A stretch of 64,000 nt of DNA from G963664585 sp963664585 (GTDB taxonomy: Bacteria; Bacillota; Clostridia; Oscillospirales; Ruminococcaceae). Within the stretch, counting starts at the first letter, position 1; each line of letters begins with the position of its first letter. The translations under genes were made by a program, and so were the position numbers. The DNA lies in NCBI GenBank assembly GCA_963664585.2, contig CAXXEO010000014.1, forward strand, positions 186,001 to 250,000, written 5' to 3'. Shown one piece after another: positions 35,126 to 44,668 of this stretch. The notes beneath the pieces are model-generated. The model ran no database searches and was not told the DNA's origin. It worked only from the letters and a program-made list of their open reading frames with translations.

Positions 35126-35863
35126 ATGAACTTGATTTATGATTTGCCTGTAATACTGGTTGTTCTGTTTTTTGCTGTTGCCGCAGCCAGAAAGGGTTTT
35201 GCTCATACCCTTGTAAGACTGATGGGCATGTTTGCCTCTGTCGCCCTTGCGTCTATTATAAGCCGTCCTGCGGCTTCACAGCTATACAACGGTTTTCTGA
35301 GGCAGCCTGTTTTCAACTCGATTGCCAAAAGTCTTCAGAATTCAGCCAGCCCCGAGCTTTGGGCTCAGGGGATTGTAAAAGCGGTATCCTCTCTTCCTGC
35401 CTTTTTAACTGCATCGATTCATCTTGATGTCACGCAGTTGAGTGTATGGCTCCAAAACACTACCAATATTCAGCTGGATGCGGTCACAACAACAATCACC
35501 GATTCTGTGATTGGTCCCACGATGATTTCTCTTTTACAGGTGATTTTGTTTTTGATGATTTTTGCTCTTGCCATGCTGTTTGTAAGACTATTGGCCGGCG
35601 CGTTTACCGGTATCAACAAAATCCCGGTCGTTGGTCAGCTGAACGGACTTCTTGGTGGTATCCTTGGAGGACTGCAGGGCATACTGATATTATATGTGGG
35701 CTGCGCATTTGTCCGGCTGGTTATTCTTCTTACTGGAAACTCCATTCCCTTCCTCTCTCAGGAGAATATCAATAGTACAATGCTGTTAAAGTATTTTTTT
35801 GCAGGAAACAATCAGATTCAGAATGTAATGCAAACCGCTTTTGAAAGTCTGATAAAACCATAG
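35126..35863 (+). CDS. CvpA-family membrane protein
   Basis: 245 residues with four predicted membrane segments. The CvpA pattern shows in the N-terminal helix followed by AARKGFAHTLVRLMGMFASV. The late block LLAGAFTGINKIPVVGQLNG, then GGILGGLQGILILYVG, is a family hallmark. CvpA was named for colicin V production; relatives appear in envelope or stress-related roles, and the exact function is unknown. GGAGG precedes ATG 35126. Element A7 begins immediately after the stop codon. Confidence 0.8.
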   Translation: MNLIYDLPVILVVLFFAVAAARKGFAHTLVRLMGMFASVALASIISRPAASQLYNGFLRQPVFNSIAKSLQNSASPELWAQGIVKAVSSLPAFLTASIHLDVTQLSVWLQNTTNIQLDAVTTTITDSVIGPTMISLLQVILFLMIFALAMLFVRLLAGAFTGINKIPVVGQLNGLLGGILGGLQGILILYVGCAFVRLVILLTGNSIPFLSQENINSTMLLKYFFAGNNQIQNVMQTAFESLIKP

Positions 35864-35969
35864 TATAGCCAATTAACTTAAAAACTGGATATATATAAAA
35901 CGTCATTTTCTTCCCCCGCCGAAGGCGGGGGAAGAAATGACAAGCTTGTTTTCAAGTTAATCAACTATA
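35864..35969 (+). repeat. Family A palindromic element, copy A7 (inverted loop)
   Basis: It starts at the base after the cvpA stop codon (TATAGCC ... CAACTATA). The centre is CCCCCGCCGAAGGCGGGGG, so the loop is GAA where copies in this orientation normally have TTC. Confidence 0.92.
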
Positions 35970-36002
35970 ATGATTATTAATAGAAATTTCATAAGAGTAG
36001 TG

Positions 36003-36008
36003 TATAAT
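36003..36008 (+). promoter_or_regulatory. Possible -10 box of the clpE-type gene
   Basis: TATAAT with TG directly in front lies 37 bases before the start codon, in the short gap after element A7. No good -35 sequence is seen, and no CtsR heptad repeat is obvious. Confidence 0.35.
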
Positions 36009-36044
36009 AAAATCTATGTCTCCAAATAAGAGAGGTGCAATGCC

Positions 36045-38342
36045 ATGAACATGCTATGTACACGCTGCAAAGAGCGGGTTGCCATGATATTTATGACAAA
36101 ATACGAAAATGGCCAGCCGGTAAACGAGGGCTATTGTCTTACCTGTGCCCGCGAGCTTGGTATCCCACAGGTAAAGGATATTATTGATAAAATGGGTATT
36201 AGCGATGAGGAAATCGAACTTTTTCAAAATCAGCTGATGGACGCAATGGACACAGAGGGCGGCGAAGGCGAGAGCGGGTTTGAGTTGGGGGGCGCACGTG
36301 CCTTTCCCTTTTTGCAGAATTTATTAGGCCAAAATGCTCCTGGGGGACAAATCCAGCCCCAGAAAAAGCCTGATTCCAATTTGCCCCCGCCACAGGAGAA
36401 GAAATCCAGCAGCGAGAGTAAGGAAAAAAAACGTAAATATTTAGATAATTACTGCGAAAATTTGACCACCAAGGCTCATGAAGGTAAAATGGACCGCATC
36501 ATTGGGCGTGATAAAGAGATTTATAGGGTCATGCAGATCTTGAACAGGCGGACAAAGAACAATCCCTGCTTGATCGGTGAGCCCGGCGTGGGCAAGACCG
36601 CGATTGCTGAGGGAATTGCTCAGAGACTGGCGGGTGGAGAAGCTCCTCCACGTCTTGCGGAGAAGGAGCTGTATCTTCTTGACCTTACCGCACTGGTGGC
36701 CGGGACGCAGTTCAGAGGCCAATTTGAAAGCCGCGTTAAAGGACTTGTGGAGGATATCAAAGATGCCGGAAATGTAATCCTTTTTATTGATGAGGTGCAC
36801 AACCTTGTCGGTGCAGGGGATGCCGAAGGTTCGATGAACGCTGCAAATATCCTCAAACCAGCCCTATCGCGTGGGGAGATCCAAGTGATTGGTGCCACGA
36901 CCTTTAATGAATACAGAAAGCACATAGAAAAGGATGCTGCCCTTGAAAGGCGATTCCAGCCCGTGGCGGTCAACGAACCCTCAATCCAGGATACCATAGG
37001 GGTTCTCCTTGGTATAAAAGGCTACTATGAAACTTATCATCGTGTCAAGGTTTCGGATGAGGTAATCGACCGTGCCGTCCATATGAGCGAAAGATATATC
37101 ACCGACCGTTTTCTGCCGGATAAGGCCATCGATCTATTGGATGAGGCGTGTTCCTGCTCAACATTGGATAATGATGAGCTTTCCCAGATGGATACACTCA
37201 ATCGCCGTCTCAAAACCTTGCGAGATGAAGAACGCACGCTTACGCAGAATGCCGCCCAAGTTGACTACGAGCGGATGGCCGGTGTTCGCTCAGAGCTTCT
37301 GCGTTTGGAATCCAGCATCAAGGCTCTTGAACCGGTGGCCTTAAACCGTCAGGTCACCTTGGATGATCTGGCTCGCGTGGTTGAGCTATGGACAGGTATC
37401 CCGGCCAGCAAGATCAGAGAAAGCGAGATTTCACGTGTGTCCGGCCTTGCCGAAGCGCTGAAGAAGAAGATCATTGGCCAGGATGAGGCTGTGGAGATGG
37501 TGGCTGCGGCTGTTAGGCGCACCCGCGTACAGCTCTCGCCACGCAGGCGACCCGCCTCGTTTATCTTTGTCGGGCCGACAGGTGTGGGTAAAACCGAACT
37601 GGTTAAGGTGCTTTCACAGGAGCTGTTTGACGCTGCTGATCCTTTAATTCGTCTGGACATGGCTGAATTTATGGAAAAGCATTCGGTTTCACGTATTGTG
37701 GGATCACCTCCCGGATATGTTGGTTATGATGAGGCAGGACAGCTCACCGAAAAGATACGCAGAAGGCCCTATTCGGTGGTCCTCTTTGATGAAATAGAAA
37801 AGGCACATCCAGATGTAATGAATATATTGCTGCAGATTTTAGATGAAGGACGTATCACAGACGCTCACGGTCGCAACGTGTCCTTTGAGAACACCGTGAT
37901 TGTGATGACCTCCAATGCGGGCTCTAATCTGAAAGAGGGCTCACTTGGCTTTAACAGGCTCCCCGATCAGATTGCCAAGGATAAGGCCATGAAGGCGCTT
38001 TCTGACTTTTTAAGGCCCGAGTTTATTGCCAGGGTGGACGAAATTGTGGTGTTCCGCAACCTGAACCACGACGATTTTAAACGCATAGCAGCTCTGATGC
38101 TCGATGAGCTGAAGCCTGCCATGCAAGAGAAGGGCATCAAATTTGACTATGATGACGGTGTGCTCTCCCTGATCGCTGATCACGCATTCGGACAAAAGAG
38201 CGGAGCCCGTGACATTCGGAAGGTTATCCGCAAGGAGCTTGAGGATAAGATAACGTCTCTGATCGTAGACTTCGGTGAAAATCCTCCCGCTTTAATGAAA
38301 GCGGTATCAGAGGATGGCCAGATCAAACTGATCCATTCATAA
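36045..38342 (+). CDS. clpE: Clp ATPase with N-terminal zinc finger (ClpE type)
   Basis: 765 residues. A Cys4 zinc finger (MLCTRCKERVAMIF ... GYCLTCARELG) replaces the usual Clp N-domain, as in ClpE. A linker rich in Gln/Pro/Ser (about 85-125) follows. AAA+ module 1 has GEPGVGKTAIAEGIA and VILFIDEVHNLVGAG; a short middle domain comes next. Module 2 has VGPTGVGKTELVK, the pore/Walker region SVVLFDEIEKAHPDV and RILQ-type sensor sequences. SLGF near 630 could be the ClpP-contact tripeptide loop. It would unfold damaged proteins and feed them to ClpP. It is monocistronic between A7 and a terminator. Confidence 0.85.
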   Translation: MNMLCTRCKERVAMIFMTKYENGQPVNEGYCLTCARELGIPQVKDIIDKMGISDEEIELFQNQLMDAMDTEGGEGESGFELGGARAFPFLQNLLGQNAPGGQIQPQKKPDSNLPPPQEKKSSSESKEKKRKYLDNYCENLTTKAHEGKMDRIIGRDKEIYRVMQILNRRTKNNPCLIGEPGVGKTAIAEGIAQRLAGGEAPPRLAEKELYLLDLTALVAGTQFRGQFESRVKGLVEDIKDAGNVILFIDEVHNLVGAGDAEGSMNAANILKPALSRGEIQVIGATTFNEYRKHIEKDAALERRFQPVAVNEPSIQDTIGVLLGIKGYYETYHRVKVSDEVIDRAVHMSERYITDRFLPDKAIDLLDEACSCSTLDNDELSQMDTLNRRLKTLRDEERTLTQNAAQVDYERMAGVRSELLRLESSIKALEPVALNRQVTLDDLARVVELWTGIPASKIRESEISRVSGLAEALKKKIIGQDEAVEMVAAAVRRTRVQLSPRRRPASFIFVGPTGVGKTELVKVLSQELFDAADPLIRLDMAEFMEKHSVSRIVGSPPGYVGYDEAGQLTEKIRRRPYSVVLFDEIEKAHPDVMNILLQILDEGRITDAHGRNVSFENTVIVMTSNAGSNLKEGSLGFNRLPDQIAKDKAMKALSDFLRPEFIARVDEIVVFRNLNHDDFKRIAALMLDELKPAMQEKGIKFDYDDGVLSLIADHAFGQKSGARDIRKVIRKELEDKITSLIVDFGENPPALMKAVSEDGQIKLIHS

Positions 38343-38348
38343 AAGAAA

Positions 38349-38389
38349 ATGCGCCTCCGGTGGTATTGTACCGGGGGCGCCTGTTTTAT
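38349..38389 (+). terminator. Terminator after the clpE-type gene
   Basis: GCGCCTCCGGTGG pairs with ACCGGGGGCGC around TATTGT, followed by CTGTTTTATT. Confidence 0.75.
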
Positions 38390-38501
38390 TAACGGCAGGC
38401 CAAAAGGAACAAGAGTAGGGGCACAGGCTCGGAAAAGTGAAGCTGTTTAATGTTGCTCATCAATAGCCTGAGAAAACTCGACATAAAGGGGAAATACTGA
38501 T

Positions 38502-39737
38502 TTGAAAAGATTTCTGGTTCTTACAGCCATTTTAATACTTGTTCTTTTGTTTCCCTCTTGCGTGGCGAGAAAAGCGGTCAATTCACCGGCCGGGCCTGTG
38601 CAGGCGGTCTCGGGTAAGCAATCCTGTCCGGTTACACCTTATGGTTATGCGTTCCTAAACGAGAAGGAAAAAGGCTTTTATGACCTGCTGACATCCATTT
38701 CCCAGAAGTCTGTTGCCGAGATTGCTCAAAAGGATGGTTTTCTGCCTGCTGAGGGCAATCTTCCTATGCGGCTGACGATTCCCGGCGATTACTCCTATGA
38801 AGAGATAGTGACAGTTACTGAAATATTTATGAGGGATCACGTCCCTGCATCCTCTTTAAAGACTACTTTTTGGCCGGTAAACCAAAAGTCAGACACCGGT
38901 TCGCAATTGGTTTTATACGAGGGTATGGATTCCTCTCCCGTCAGTACCGGTATGGCAGAGGAGTTGGAACGCCGGGCTGATGAAATCACGGCGTCCATCA
39001 TTACCTCTGAGATGGGCGATTACGCGAAAATTAAAGCAATAGCCCTCTGGATTGTCAATCATGTGAGCTTCTGCGAAGAGGGAAATGTCTACAGCAAAAG
39101 CTATAAGGACACCGCCCTGTCGAAGTTGAGTGGGTCAGCCTATGGGGCGTTGGTGAACAAAAGCGCGGTTTGCACAGGTTATGCCGAGGCCTTTAATCTT
39201 CTGGCACAAAAAGCGGGGATATATTCTCTCTATGTGACTGGGAACGCCACTGGGACACCACACGCATGGAACATGGTTTGGCTGGAAGGTGACTATTACC
39301 ATCTGGACACGACATGGATGGATAATGCCTATGGGGTAGACTATACATACTTTCTGGCTAACGAGTATGAAATTACCCGCAGCCGCAATGTGAACGATTT
39401 CATTTCCAATATCCCCATGCCAGAGGCGGCTGGTAAGGCAGGTTATTATTTTAAGAAAGAGTCTCTTGATTTTGAAACCGCAGATGCGGCTTTCTCTTAT
39501 CTCAAAGCGGAAGTCCCAATTCGTTCGGACAGTGTGCAGGTGAAGGTAAGTACCGCAGAGGAATACCGAAAGCTATATTTGATGCTGACATCTGGGGATA
39601 GCGTTTATGGAATGCTTTTTCAGTGGCCAGAAGAAAAGAATTATTACCTGTTGATCAGCGGTATCTGTCATCCTGCGTCAGGCACGGTGGGTGCAGGGCT
39701 TATCAAAGAGTCGGATATTATTATTGAACCTTCTTAA
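38502..39737 (+). CDS. Transglutaminase-like lipoprotein
   Basis: 411 residues from TTG 38502, with AAAGGGG upstream. The signal peptide and lipobox are MKRFLVLTAILILVLLFPSC. The transglutaminase core (about residues 165-270) has the Cys in SAVCTGYAEAFNLL, the His in TPHAWNMVWLEG and the Asp in HLDTTWMDN, a complete triad. It would act outside the membrane, perhaps as a protease or peptide-crosslinking/hydrolysing enzyme of the wall, as other surface transglutaminase-core proteins do. The C-terminal 120 residues are not recognised. It is flanked by terminators on both sides, so it is a single-gene unit. Confidence 0.83.
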   Translation: MKRFLVLTAILILVLLFPSCVARKAVNSPAGPVQAVSGKQSCPVTPYGYAFLNEKEKGFYDLLTSISQKSVAEIAQKDGFLPAEGNLPMRLTIPGDYSYEEIVTVTEIFMRDHVPASSLKTTFWPVNQKSDTGSQLVLYEGMDSSPVSTGMAEELERRADEITASIITSEMGDYAKIKAIALWIVNHVSFCEEGNVYSKSYKDTALSKLSGSAYGALVNKSAVCTGYAEAFNLLAQKAGIYSLYVTGNATGTPHAWNMVWLEGDYYHLDTTWMDNAYGVDYTYFLANEYEITRSRNVNDFISNIPMPEAAGKAGYYFKKESLDFETADAAFSYLKAEVPIRSDSVQVKVSTAEEYRKLYLMLTSGDSVYGMLFQWPEEKNYYLLISGICHPASGTVGAGLIKESDIIIEPS

Positions 39738-39743
39738 ATACGA

Positions 39744-39790
39744 ATCAGGCTCTCTCTTTTCTACCACAGGTGGGTAAAAGAGAGCCTGAT
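39744..39790. terminator. Bidirectional terminator between convergent genes
   Basis: ATCAGGCTCTCTCTTTTCTACC pairs with GTGGGTAAAAGAGAGCCTGAT around ACAG, about 20 bp of stem. Confidence 0.75.
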
Positions 39791-39823
39791 GACAAGAGAC
39801 TTAATGCATCCTTGTTCTCGCGT

Positions 39824-40396
39824 TTACGAGGAATGCAGGACATTGATACCACCGGTGTTATATACTTCATTCATGATAAACTGTTTTCCGGGGCTGTCAT
39901 ATACACAATCGAATATCTGGATTCCCGCCCCCTGGCGGCAGCTAATTAGAAGGGTGGGGACGCTGGCCGGGCTTTCGTAAAGCGTATACTCAAGATATCC
40001 GATCTGAACATACCCTCTGAGAAAGATTGGATAGCAAACATCTTTCATCCGAATGCAGAGGGCCCACTCCTGTCCGTCGTCAAAAATAACCTTGCCGTCT
40101 GATCCTCGCTCTGCGTCTACTGCCAAGACGATGTCCTCGTTCTGCCCATCCTTGTCGAAGTCATAGGTGAACGAGTCATAAACCTCCATGCCCTCCACAT
40201 ATTGCTCCAATGTTTTAGTACTGGGCGCAATTGCGGTAGTCTTACTGGATGCTGTTGACGATGCCGGCTGTAAGCTTGAGGGTTGCGAACTTACAGTCTC
40301 TGCACTGGAGGACTTTGTTTTTCCTGTGGGTATCAGGGAACACCCACTCAAAAGAAATATCAATGTACATGCAAACAAAAGGACAAACTTCTTCAT
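39824..40396 (-). CDS. Lipoprotein of unknown function
   Basis: 190 residues from ATG 40396, with GAGGTG upstream. The signal and lipobox are MKKFVLLFACTLIFLLSGC, followed by a Ser/Thr/Ala linker (about 25-60). The globular part (SFTYDFDKDGQNEDIVLAVD) contains an EF-hand-like Asp-rich DxDxDG loop, a feature of VCBS/FG-GAP-like calcium-binding repeats. The rest is not recognised. It is the last gene of the leftward ABC operon, 10 bases after the permease stop, so it is probably a partner of that transporter. Confidence 0.6.
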   Translation of the reverse strand: MKKFVLLFACTLIFLLSGCSLIPTGKTKSSSAETVSSQPSSLQPASSTASSKTTAIAPSTKTLEQYVEGMEVYDSFTYDFDKDGQNEDIVLAVDAERGSDGKVIFDDGQEWALCIRMKDVCYPIFLRGYVQIGYLEYTLYESPASVPTLLISCRQGAGIQIFDCVYDSPGKQFIMNEVYNTGGINVLHSS

Positions 40397-40406
40397 GCTA
40401 ACACCT

Positions 40407-41771
40407 CTAACTATTCGTCTTGATAGCCTCAAGCGCCGAGATCTTCACCGCGCGGTTAGCGGGATAAAAGCCAGAAACCAGACCTATGCAGACTGAAAAC
40501 AAGAGTGCCGCTCCAACAAGCCACAAAGGGATGATTGAAACCTTGACAGCTGCCTGGCCGCTACTTAATCCCATTAATTCGCTGTTCGTACCCATAGAGA
40601 ATCCAAGTGTATTCATCAGGAATGAAATCAGATAACTGAGAAGCACCCCGACTATACCGCCTAAAAATCCAATGCATCCGGCCTCCATTAAGAAGATAGT
40701 GCGTATATCGCCGACAAAGCAGCCGACAACCTTCATGATGCCAATTTCTCTGGTGCGCTCATAAATGGACATCACCATGGTGTTGGTAATGCCAAGTGCA
40801 GCTACGAAGAGTGATATGGCACCCAAGCTACCCAGTATCATCTGCTGCTTGTTGGCCTGCTCTTCCATCGGCTTGCGGATTGTCTCCATGGAATAGCTAT
40901 CAAAGCCCATGTCCTCAATTTGGGACTGGACGGCCGCCACATACTGGATATCTGAGACCTTTACCTTCGCATTTTCGTATCCGGATTCATCATTTTGGCT
41001 GGTCTTGATATTGTTTGCCTTTTTGTATGCAAACTCCAGCGCCTTGAGGGCATTGATATCCATAAATGCCCCTCGTGAGGTTTCGTAACCCTTGGACCAG
41101 TCTTCTTTTAAGATACCCGACACATGAAGCGGATATTCAAGCTGTTTTGCGTCCTCTTCCTGCATGTCCGGCCGGAGGGTGAGCTTTTCGGTTATCACAT
41201 TGACATAAGGATCGGGAATAACGCCGTTCGCATCCGGCTCTGGCTGAATACGCGATTTGCCCGAGCGTTTTTTAGTGTCTCTGAATTGATATGCGGCATA
41301 TTGCCCTAACAAAACCGTATAAGTCTCGCCACCGTCAAAATATGTTCCCTCCAAAAGTTCATAACCGAGAAGAGGCAGAGCTTCGGGGTATACGCCGACC
41401 AGGTTGTAAAACGGCAGTACATATCGGTCGTTTTTGCCAGCATAAACCTGTAGGGACATAGAGTTTAACTGGTAAAAGGGTGTTGCTGTCACAACACCCT
41501 CCATTGCCGATATTGCGGCGATGGATTCATCGTTCAGCTTGGCCTGTGCGGAGCTTGATCCCTCCTTGCCGTAATTATAAATCTCTATAATCGTAAGATC
41601 GCCCATCTGGGCTAAAAGGGCTTCCTGACTGGCCTTCAGTCCCAAACCGATTGAAATCATAACCACGATAGCACAGGTGCCAACGACAACGCCTGTAACC
41701 GTCAGCAGAGTTCTGACCTTGCGGCGAAAGAGATTTCGAAGGCACATACCGATCAGATCAAATATCTTCAT
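40407..41771 (-). CDS. MacB/FtsX-type ABC transporter permease (leftward operon)
   Basis: 454 residues. The N-terminal helix (LFRRKVRTLLTVTGVVVGTC) is followed by a large extracytoplasmic MacB-PCD-like domain (about 45-300). Three C-terminal helices make up the FtsX domain (IYERTREIGIMKVVGCF in the loop, GIVGVLLSYLISF and LVGAALLFSVCIGLVSGFYP). Members are mechanotransmission or lipoprotein/peptide-export permeases rather than classical importers. It starts 14 bases inside the preceding NEW-domain-like gene, hence tight coupling. The cognate ATPase is two genes upstream (43457-44434). Confidence 0.85.
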   Translation of the reverse strand: MKIFDLIGMCLRNLFRRKVRTLLTVTGVVVGTCAIVVMISIGLGLKASQEALLAQMGDLTIIEIYNYGKEGSSSAQAKLNDESIAAISAMEGVVTATPFYQLNSMSLQVYAGKNDRYVLPFYNLVGVYPEALPLLGYELLEGTYFDGGETYTVLLGQYAAYQFRDTKKRSGKSRIQPEPDANGVIPDPYVNVITEKLTLRPDMQEEDAKQLEYPLHVSGILKEDWSKGYETSRGAFMDINALKALEFAYKKANNIKTSQNDESGYENAKVKVSDIQYVAAVQSQIEDMGFDSYSMETIRKPMEEQANKQQMILGSLGAISLFVAALGITNTMVMSIYERTREIGIMKVVGCFVGDIRTIFLMEAGCIGFLGGIVGVLLSYLISFLMNTLGFSMGTNSELMGLSSGQAAVKVSIIPLWLVGAALLFSVCIGLVSGFYPANRAVKISALEAIKTNS

Positions 41772-43470
41772 CGGCCATCTCGCTCCTCTTTGCCTTTATG
41801 TTTTTGATGGTTATATAGGCTGACATGGCACAGACCAGAAGGGAACAGAAGCCAATGGTTTTCCCAAAGTTGCCGTCCACTTTGGCATCTGTGGGGATCT
41901 CTGTACCCGGATCGGAATCCTCAGGATTTTCCAAGTCAACAGGAACTTGGTATTCCAATACATTCAAGGTAAAAGGTACCGACGTCTCACATTTTTTCAT
42001 ATTTGCATCTTCATATGTAAACAGGACCTTGCCAGATATTTCACCGGGAGTATCGGCATTGACTGCGAAATCGACAGCATCTTCTTTTCCTGCTTCGAGA
42101 TTTCCGACATAGATCTTCTGGCTAGAGCCCGTCATTATACCAGTGAGTTCAGCTGTCAGATTAAATATACTATTGCGTCCCTTATTGACAAAGGGAAGAT
42201 AAAGCGAGAACTGATCTCCGGCATAAATCGTATCGGGAAGCTCCGGCTGCGTCAGCTCAAAACGGTCAGGAAAGGTGACGGGGATCGTGATACTTTCACT
42301 GGATTCTCCGCTGATACGTTTTTCGTTCGCCACATACTGATATTTAAAACTGATATTAATCGCGTTGGCGGTGTTGGTGGTTACGGCGGTAAGCCCTGTG
42401 TAGATTGTGATCAACCGTTCCATCGATTGATCAGCCATGAGATTGGGAATATAGACGGTATTGGATGAGTTGACCAAAGAGAAAACCCCGGTTGGATTCA
42501 CGCTCATAATGACATTTTCCAGAGTATAGGTAGGAGATGTGTTGGTGAGCTTTAGTTCAAGGTCGAAATTTCCACCTGCAGTGACGCTGGAATCGCCATA
42601 ATTGTAGTTGCTTACTATAACATACGGGATCAGAGGATCGAGTGCCTTCTCTTCTTCCTCCTCTTTATCGGTGCTTGCGACATATTCATTGCATTCGCTG
42701 AGTGTGGCGGTATAGGTGGCGGAGTACTCTTGACCACCGGTTACTCGGTAGTTGACGGTAAATCTCACGGTGTTACCGGTTCCCGTATAGCGCATGCGGG
42801 TAAATATGATATTAAAGGTGGCCTTTTCGGTAAGGGAATCCCCCACTTTATTCGCGATAAATACGCTATCGGAGCCGCCGGTGTTCACCCCGGAGTTCGC
42901 TCGAAACGAGCCCTGCTCGAAGATCACACTTGCGCTTTCAACCTGTTTCTGGGTGTTCGAGGTATCCACCACGGTAAAGAAAAGGTTGGCGGTGCCTCCC
43001 TTGGAGATCACGCTGAGCTGGGTGCCATTGGGGTCGTCATTTTTGCCCGTGGAAGTATATTTGGTCAGGCGGCTGAAAACGACCATTGCTGAGCCCGAGG
43101 TGCTGCCTTCTGTGATGCTGATCGAGAAGGAATTGGTTGCAGCCCAATCGTTGCCGTTAAGGGTGGCGAAAATCAAATCCCCATACACGATTTCTGAGGC
43201 ACTGGTCAAATTAGGCACTTCTTTATATGTGCCGTCAGGCTTTTTTATTTTTAGGTTCAAAACGCCGACGCCGGTACCCTCTAACACTGTAAAATCGTAG
43301 ATGCCCACTGCGTCATAAACAGCAATGTTAGGGGTGCCTGTTACCTTTGCACCAGATGTGTTTCCAAGCACAGGCGTGGTCAGTGCATTAACTTGTATGG
43401 CCACAGCGGCTGATGAAAAAATCAAAAAGGCCGCCAGTAGAAAGGCCAATATTTTCTTAACATATTTCAC
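41758..43470 (-). CDS. Membrane-anchored extracellular protein with NEW/CARDB-like domains
   Basis: 570 residues from GTG 43470, with GGAGA 8 bases upstream. The open frame continues 63 codons into the ATPase gene and should not be used. A signal peptide (VKYVKKILAFLLAAFLIFSS) is followed by about 500 extracellular residues of beta-sandwich type. At least two repeats contain the NEW-like pattern AGGNFDLELKLTNTSPTYTL and AGDQFSLYLPFVNKGRNSIF. One membrane helix (GKTIGFCSLLVCAMSAYITI) and a short charged tail end it. COG1361-type proteins like this occur with MacB-like exporters. It overlaps both neighbours by 14 bases, so ATPase, anchor protein and permease should form one complex. Confidence 0.7.
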   Translation of the reverse strand: MKYVKKILAFLLAAFLIFSSAAVAIQVNALTTPVLGNTSGAKVTGTPNIAVYDAVGIYDFTVLEGTGVGVLNLKIKKPDGTYKEVPNLTSASEIVYGDLIFATLNGNDWAATNSFSISITEGSTSGSAMVVFSRLTKYTSTGKNDDPNGTQLSVISKGGTANLFFTVVDTSNTQKQVESASVIFEQGSFRANSGVNTGGSDSVFIANKVGDSLTEKATFNIIFTRMRYTGTGNTVRFTVNYRVTGGQEYSATYTATLSECNEYVASTDKEEEEEKALDPLIPYVIVSNYNYGDSSVTAGGNFDLELKLTNTSPTYTLENVIMSVNPTGVFSLVNSSNTVYIPNLMADQSMERLITIYTGLTAVTTNTANAINISFKYQYVANEKRISGESSESITIPVTFPDRFELTQPELPDTIYAGDQFSLYLPFVNKGRNSIFNLTAELTGIMTGSSQKIYVGNLEAGKEDAVDFAVNADTPGEISGKVLFTYEDANMKKCETSVPFTLNVLEYQVPVDLENPEDSDPGTEIPTDAKVDGNFGKTIGFCSLLVCAMSAYITIKNIKAKRSEMADEDI

Positions 43471-44434
43471 AAAAAATCTCTCCTTCACTCTTAGCCTGTT
43501 CAGGCACGCCATCCGCAAGATTGCTGGAATCTGGTGTTTTTTCTTCACATTGTGTATTTCCCGGCTTGCCATCCGGATGATGACCGGAGTATGTAATCTC
43601 TTCATCTGACGGAGGCGAATGATTCTCTTCGGCCGATTCTGAAGTGGGAGAAAAACCATCTTCAGACATCTCGTTTACCGTTTTAGCGGACGCTTCTGTC
43701 AAAAGGGCTGTTTTACCATCCAAGCCGGAGTCAGCAGGGATTGTCAAGGCCTTTCGTACATCACTGACGATCAAGCCGTCACGGATGGTGATCACTCTGT
43801 CGGCAAATACTGCAAGCTCACTGTTGTGCGTGACCAGAATAAAGGTAAGTCCATTCTCTCTGGTAATACTAATGAGCATTCGAATAATTTCAACGGTTGT
43901 TTTTGTGTCCAGATTCCCAGTTGGCTCATCCGCAAAAACAATTTTGGGTTTGGCTACAAAGGCTCTGGCGATCGCAACCCTCTGCTGCTGACCGCCTGAC
44001 ATTTCGTTTGGCTTATGGCGAAGGCGGTCTTTCAGGCCCACCCTTTTGAGCATTTCGGCTGCCTCTTTATCCCTTGTTCGGCGCGGCACGCCTCTGAACA
44101 TAAGCGGGAGGCTGACATTCTCGATGGCGGTCAGGGCAGCAAGCAGGTTGTACGACTGAAAGATAAAGCCAATGTTTTTTTGCCGAAAACTGGCAAGCAT
44201 ATTCTCGCTCATTTTTGAGATGTTCTTTTTACCGATCAACACATCGCCGCCGGTAGGCTTTTCAAGTCCTGCCAACTGATTCAAAAGTGTGGACTTGCCT
44301 GACCCTGAGGGGCCAAGAATGCAGCAAATTTCTCCACGGCCGATTTCAAGATTTATATGATCAAGGGCGACCACTTTTTCCATACCCACCCGATAGATCT
44401 TTCGAAGATCTCTAACGGTTATAATCGCATCCAA
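43457..44434 (-). CDS. MacB/LolD-type ABC transporter ATPase with long acidic tail
   Basis: 325 residues. Residues 1-230 are a standard LolD/MacB-like ATPase: ILGPSGSGKSTLLNQL, IGFIFQSYNLLAALTAIENV, MSGGQQQRVAIARAF, IVFADEPTGNLD, LVTHNSE. The last 90 residues are unusual for the family: low-complexity, rich in Ser/Glu/Pro/Asp, ending GEIFCEIC. The tail overlaps the start of the next gene by 14 bases. It is the only ATPase of the divergent locus, so it could serve the leftward permease and possibly also the rightward permease at 46325. No other ATPase lies near either permease. Confidence 0.87.
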   Translation of the reverse strand: MDAIITVRDLRKIYRVGMEKVVALDHINLEIGRGEICCILGPSGSGKSTLLNQLAGLEKPTGGDVLIGKKNISKMSENMLASFRQKNIGFIFQSYNLLAALTAIENVSLPLMFRGVPRRTRDKEAAEMLKRVGLKDRLRHKPNEMSGGQQQRVAIARAFVAKPKIVFADEPTGNLDTKTTVEIIRMLISITRENGLTFILVTHNSELAVFADRVITIRDGLIVSDVRKALTIPADSGLDGKTALLTEASAKTVNEMSEDGFSPTSESAEENHSPPSDEEITYSGHHPDGKPGNTQCEEKTPDSSNLADGVPEQAKSEGEIFCEIC

Positions 44435-44473
44435 AACATCACCGTCCTTTTTAAATCATATACATCTAAATAT

Positions 44474-44553
44474 TATAGTTGATTAACTTGAAAACAAGCT
44501 TGTGATTTCTTCCCCCGCCGAAGGCGGGGGAAGAAAATGACGTTTTATATATA
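44474..44553 (-). repeat. Family A palindromic element, copy A8 (truncated and fused)
   Basis: Inverted copy: TATAGTTGATTAACTTGAAA, centre CCCCCGCCGAAGGCGGGGG, then CGTTTTATATATAGCC. The distal 30 bases with the final arm are missing. At its internal TATA it passes straight into a family D-like arm. Confidence 0.85.
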
Positions 44554-44610
44554 GCCAATTATATTTGGACAGAGGAGAATTGAAACTCTGTCTGCCCCAC
44601 TGTCGCTACG
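44550..44610 (-). repeat. Family D-like half element fused to A8
   Basis: TATAGCCAATTATATTTGGA, then CAGAGGAGAATTGAAACTCTGTCTG, follows the pattern of family D arms (TATAGCAATGGAAC ... GAACTCTGTCT in D1 reversed). Only one arm and part of the centre are present. Confidence 0.55.
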
Positions 44611-44668
44611 CTCGAGGAGGAGGTTATACGCTTGGAAAGTAGACATATAAATTGATAAGTCTCGCTGT

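Noticed and set aside
43471..43659. Upstream extension of the NEW-domain-like protein by 63 codons
   Set aside because: It would run inside the ATPase tail and place a signal peptide in mid-protein. GTG 43470 with GGAGA gives a normal signal peptide.
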